NCBI GenBank assembly: GCA_043806395.1
Contig: JAZDHC010000094.1
Span: 1 to 13,747 of the forward strand
Source of the DNA: CG2-30-40-21 sp043806395
GTDB taxonomy: Bacteria > UBA9089 > CG2-30-40-21
Direction of reading: 5' to 3'
DNA length: 13,747 nucleotides
In this document: positions 13,064 to 13,747 of the stretch, piece by piece
How the letters are laid out: every line of letters begins with the position of its first letter
Numbering within the stretch: the stretch's first letter is position 1
Position numbers and translations under genes: made by a program
Notes under the pieces: generated by a model
Databases searched by the model: none
What the model was told of the DNA's origin: nothing
Seen by the model: the letters and a program-made list of their open reading frames with translations, nothing else

Positions 13064-13333
13064 ATGCCAACAGTTTCAATGTTCTACGGTATCCTTATTT
13101 TAATGTATTTCTACGATGACAAAAAACACAGTTCTCCTCATATACACGCTGAACATGGAGAACATCAAGCCTCAATTGCTATTGCCGATGGCTCTGTTTT
13201 GGCAGGAAGTTTACCACAATCCAAAATGAAATTGGTACAAGCCTGGATAGAAATTCATAGAGAAGATTTGTTGGCAGACTGGAAATTAACAGTTGCTGGT
13301 GAACCTATTTTTAAAATCGACCCACTGAAATAA
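13064..13333 (+). CDS. DUF4160 protein, possible toxin-antitoxin member
   Basis: Small DUF4160 protein, 89 aa, full length. Seen: the family opening MPTVSMFYGILILMYF, the His-rich SPHIHAEHGEHQA (24-36) and LVQAWIEIHREDLLADW (57-73). Molecular function is not established; the family is commonly found beside DUF2442 proteins and the pair has been proposed to behave like a toxin-antitoxin system. Ribosome site GGAG 6 bases before the ATG. The DUF2442 gene follows 20 bp after the stop. No clear promoter was seen. Such pairs move readily between genomes, which fits the repeat-rich setting. Confidence 0.88.
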   Translation: MPTVSMFYGILILMYFYDDKKHSSPHIHAEHGEHQASIAIADGSVLAGSLPQSKMKLVQAWIEIHREDLLADWKLTVAGEPIFKIDPLK

Positions 13334-13353
13334 AAGGAGAATCATTAGAAAAC

Positions 13354-13599
13354 ATGGATACTATTTTAAAAGCAACTTCTCTTGAAAACTTTAAGATTGA
13401 TGTGCTTACCAGCAGTGGTATTTCAGGTGTATTTGATATGAAACCATATTTAAAGGGTAGTGCTTTTAGGGAGCTTTCTAATGAATCATATTTTCGCCTC
13501 GTTCGTCCTGCTCATCATGGCATCATGTGGCCAAACGAACAAGACATTAGCTCCGATACCATCATATGCGATATACAAAAAGCCCAACAAAATGTTTAG
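13354..13599 (+). CDS. DUF2442 protein, partner of the DUF4160 gene
   Basis: Small DUF2442 protein, 81 aa. Seen: N-terminal beta-rich segment, VFDMKPYLKGSAFREL (26-41), then YFRLV and the family end IMWPNEQDISSDTI (57-70). AAGGAG at 13334-13339 is about 14 bases before the ATG, longer than ideal, but no in-frame start lies closer; translation may be coupled to the upstream gene. Role as antitoxin is inference from the gene pair only. Confidence 0.86.
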   Translation: MDTILKATSLENFKIDVLTSSGISGVFDMKPYLKGSAFRELSNESYFRLVRPAHHGIMWPNEQDISSDTIICDIQKAQQNV

Positions 13600-13679
13600 T
13601 TGCATGTATACTCAGCGAGGGCATAAATTGTGAATTTTCGGTGAGGATTAATCAAGAAGAGCAAGGCGTGAAGGTGAAC

Positions 13680-13741
13680 CGTAGGGGTAGACCTGTGTGT
13701 CTACCCAAATAATTGGGCGAACACATAGGTTCGCCCCTACG
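13680..13741. repeat. Inverted pair of REP-like units (BIME-like) with 5-bp direct repeats
   Basis: Two GTAG-family units face each other. Unit 1 (+, 13680-13706): CGTAG, arm GGGTAGAC, loop CTGTGT, arm GTCTACCC. Unit 2 (-, 13741-13715): CGTAG, arm GGGCGAAC, loop CTATGT, arm GTTCGCCC. The spacer is AAATAATT. The core GTAGGGG...CCCCTAC (13681-13740) is flanked by GAACC on both sides (13676-13680 and 13741-13745). No gene is seen from 13600 to the window end. Confidence 0.85.
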
Positions 13742-13747
13742 AACCTG

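Overview
The window is AT-rich bacterial DNA (roughly 40% G+C by eye). It comes from an organism with type IV pilus machinery (PilT-type ATPase), a LysM/M23 cell-wall enzyme, HD-GYP signalling, and sulfide-using anaerobic biosynthesis (Thi4 plus a COG1900-type homocysteine enzyme with its NIL-ferredoxin). This suggests an anaerobic, probably uncultured, Gram-negative-type lineage. The sequence alone does not fix a phylum.

Layout, left to right. (1) 1-147: imperfect homopurine/homopyrimidine palindrome ending in an IS66-like terminus. (2) 190-1125 (+): membrane-anchored gluzincin peptidase, convergent with a tRNA-Lys(UUU) gene (1132-1207, -) that has a perfect consensus promoter. (3) 1506-4500 (+): Rrf2-type Fe-S regulator, Thi4, aspartate-semialdehyde sulfurtransferase (DUF39) and a NIL/2x[4Fe-4S] ferredoxin. 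All three enzyme-side products point to direct use of free sulfide. (4) 9907-4625 (-): a six-gene transcription unit from a strong promoter at about 9979-10007: gltX, livG, livF, degenerate HD-GYP, DedA-family membrane protein, PHP phosphoesterase. Its genes mostly overlap or lie within 17 bp; a repeat cluster separates HD-GYP from dedA. (5) 10450-11445 (+): secreted LysM-LysM-M23 protein behind a perfect promoter. (6) 11834-12940 (+): pilT. (7) 13064-13599 (+): DUF4160/DUF2442 pair.

The most striking non-coding content is a dense set of short palindromic repeats in nearly every intergenic gap. Two families look like REP units: a GTAG or GGAG head followed by an 8-bp stem whose variable positions change in a compensatory way between copies. 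They occur as single units and as inverted pairs; one pair is flanked by a 5-bp direct repeat (GAACC). A 122-bp MITE has GTAA-type ends and a perfect 8-bp target duplication (AAATAAAG), which matches the IS66 family; three further related ends are scattered in the window. Other families are a roughly 110-bp TATCCACAG element (two copies), a 158-bp element with 26-bp ends (one full copy, one remnant), and 8-mer tandem arrays. Several repeats reach into gene 3' ends, supplying C-terminal residues or the stop codon. The HD-GYP tail is one repeat unit read twice in two different frames.

The best candidate for an under-described functional system is the Rrf2-Thi4-DUF39-ferredoxin operon, read here as a sulfide-assimilation regulon. 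The best candidate for an under-described genomic system is the pair of GTAG/GGAG REP-like families.
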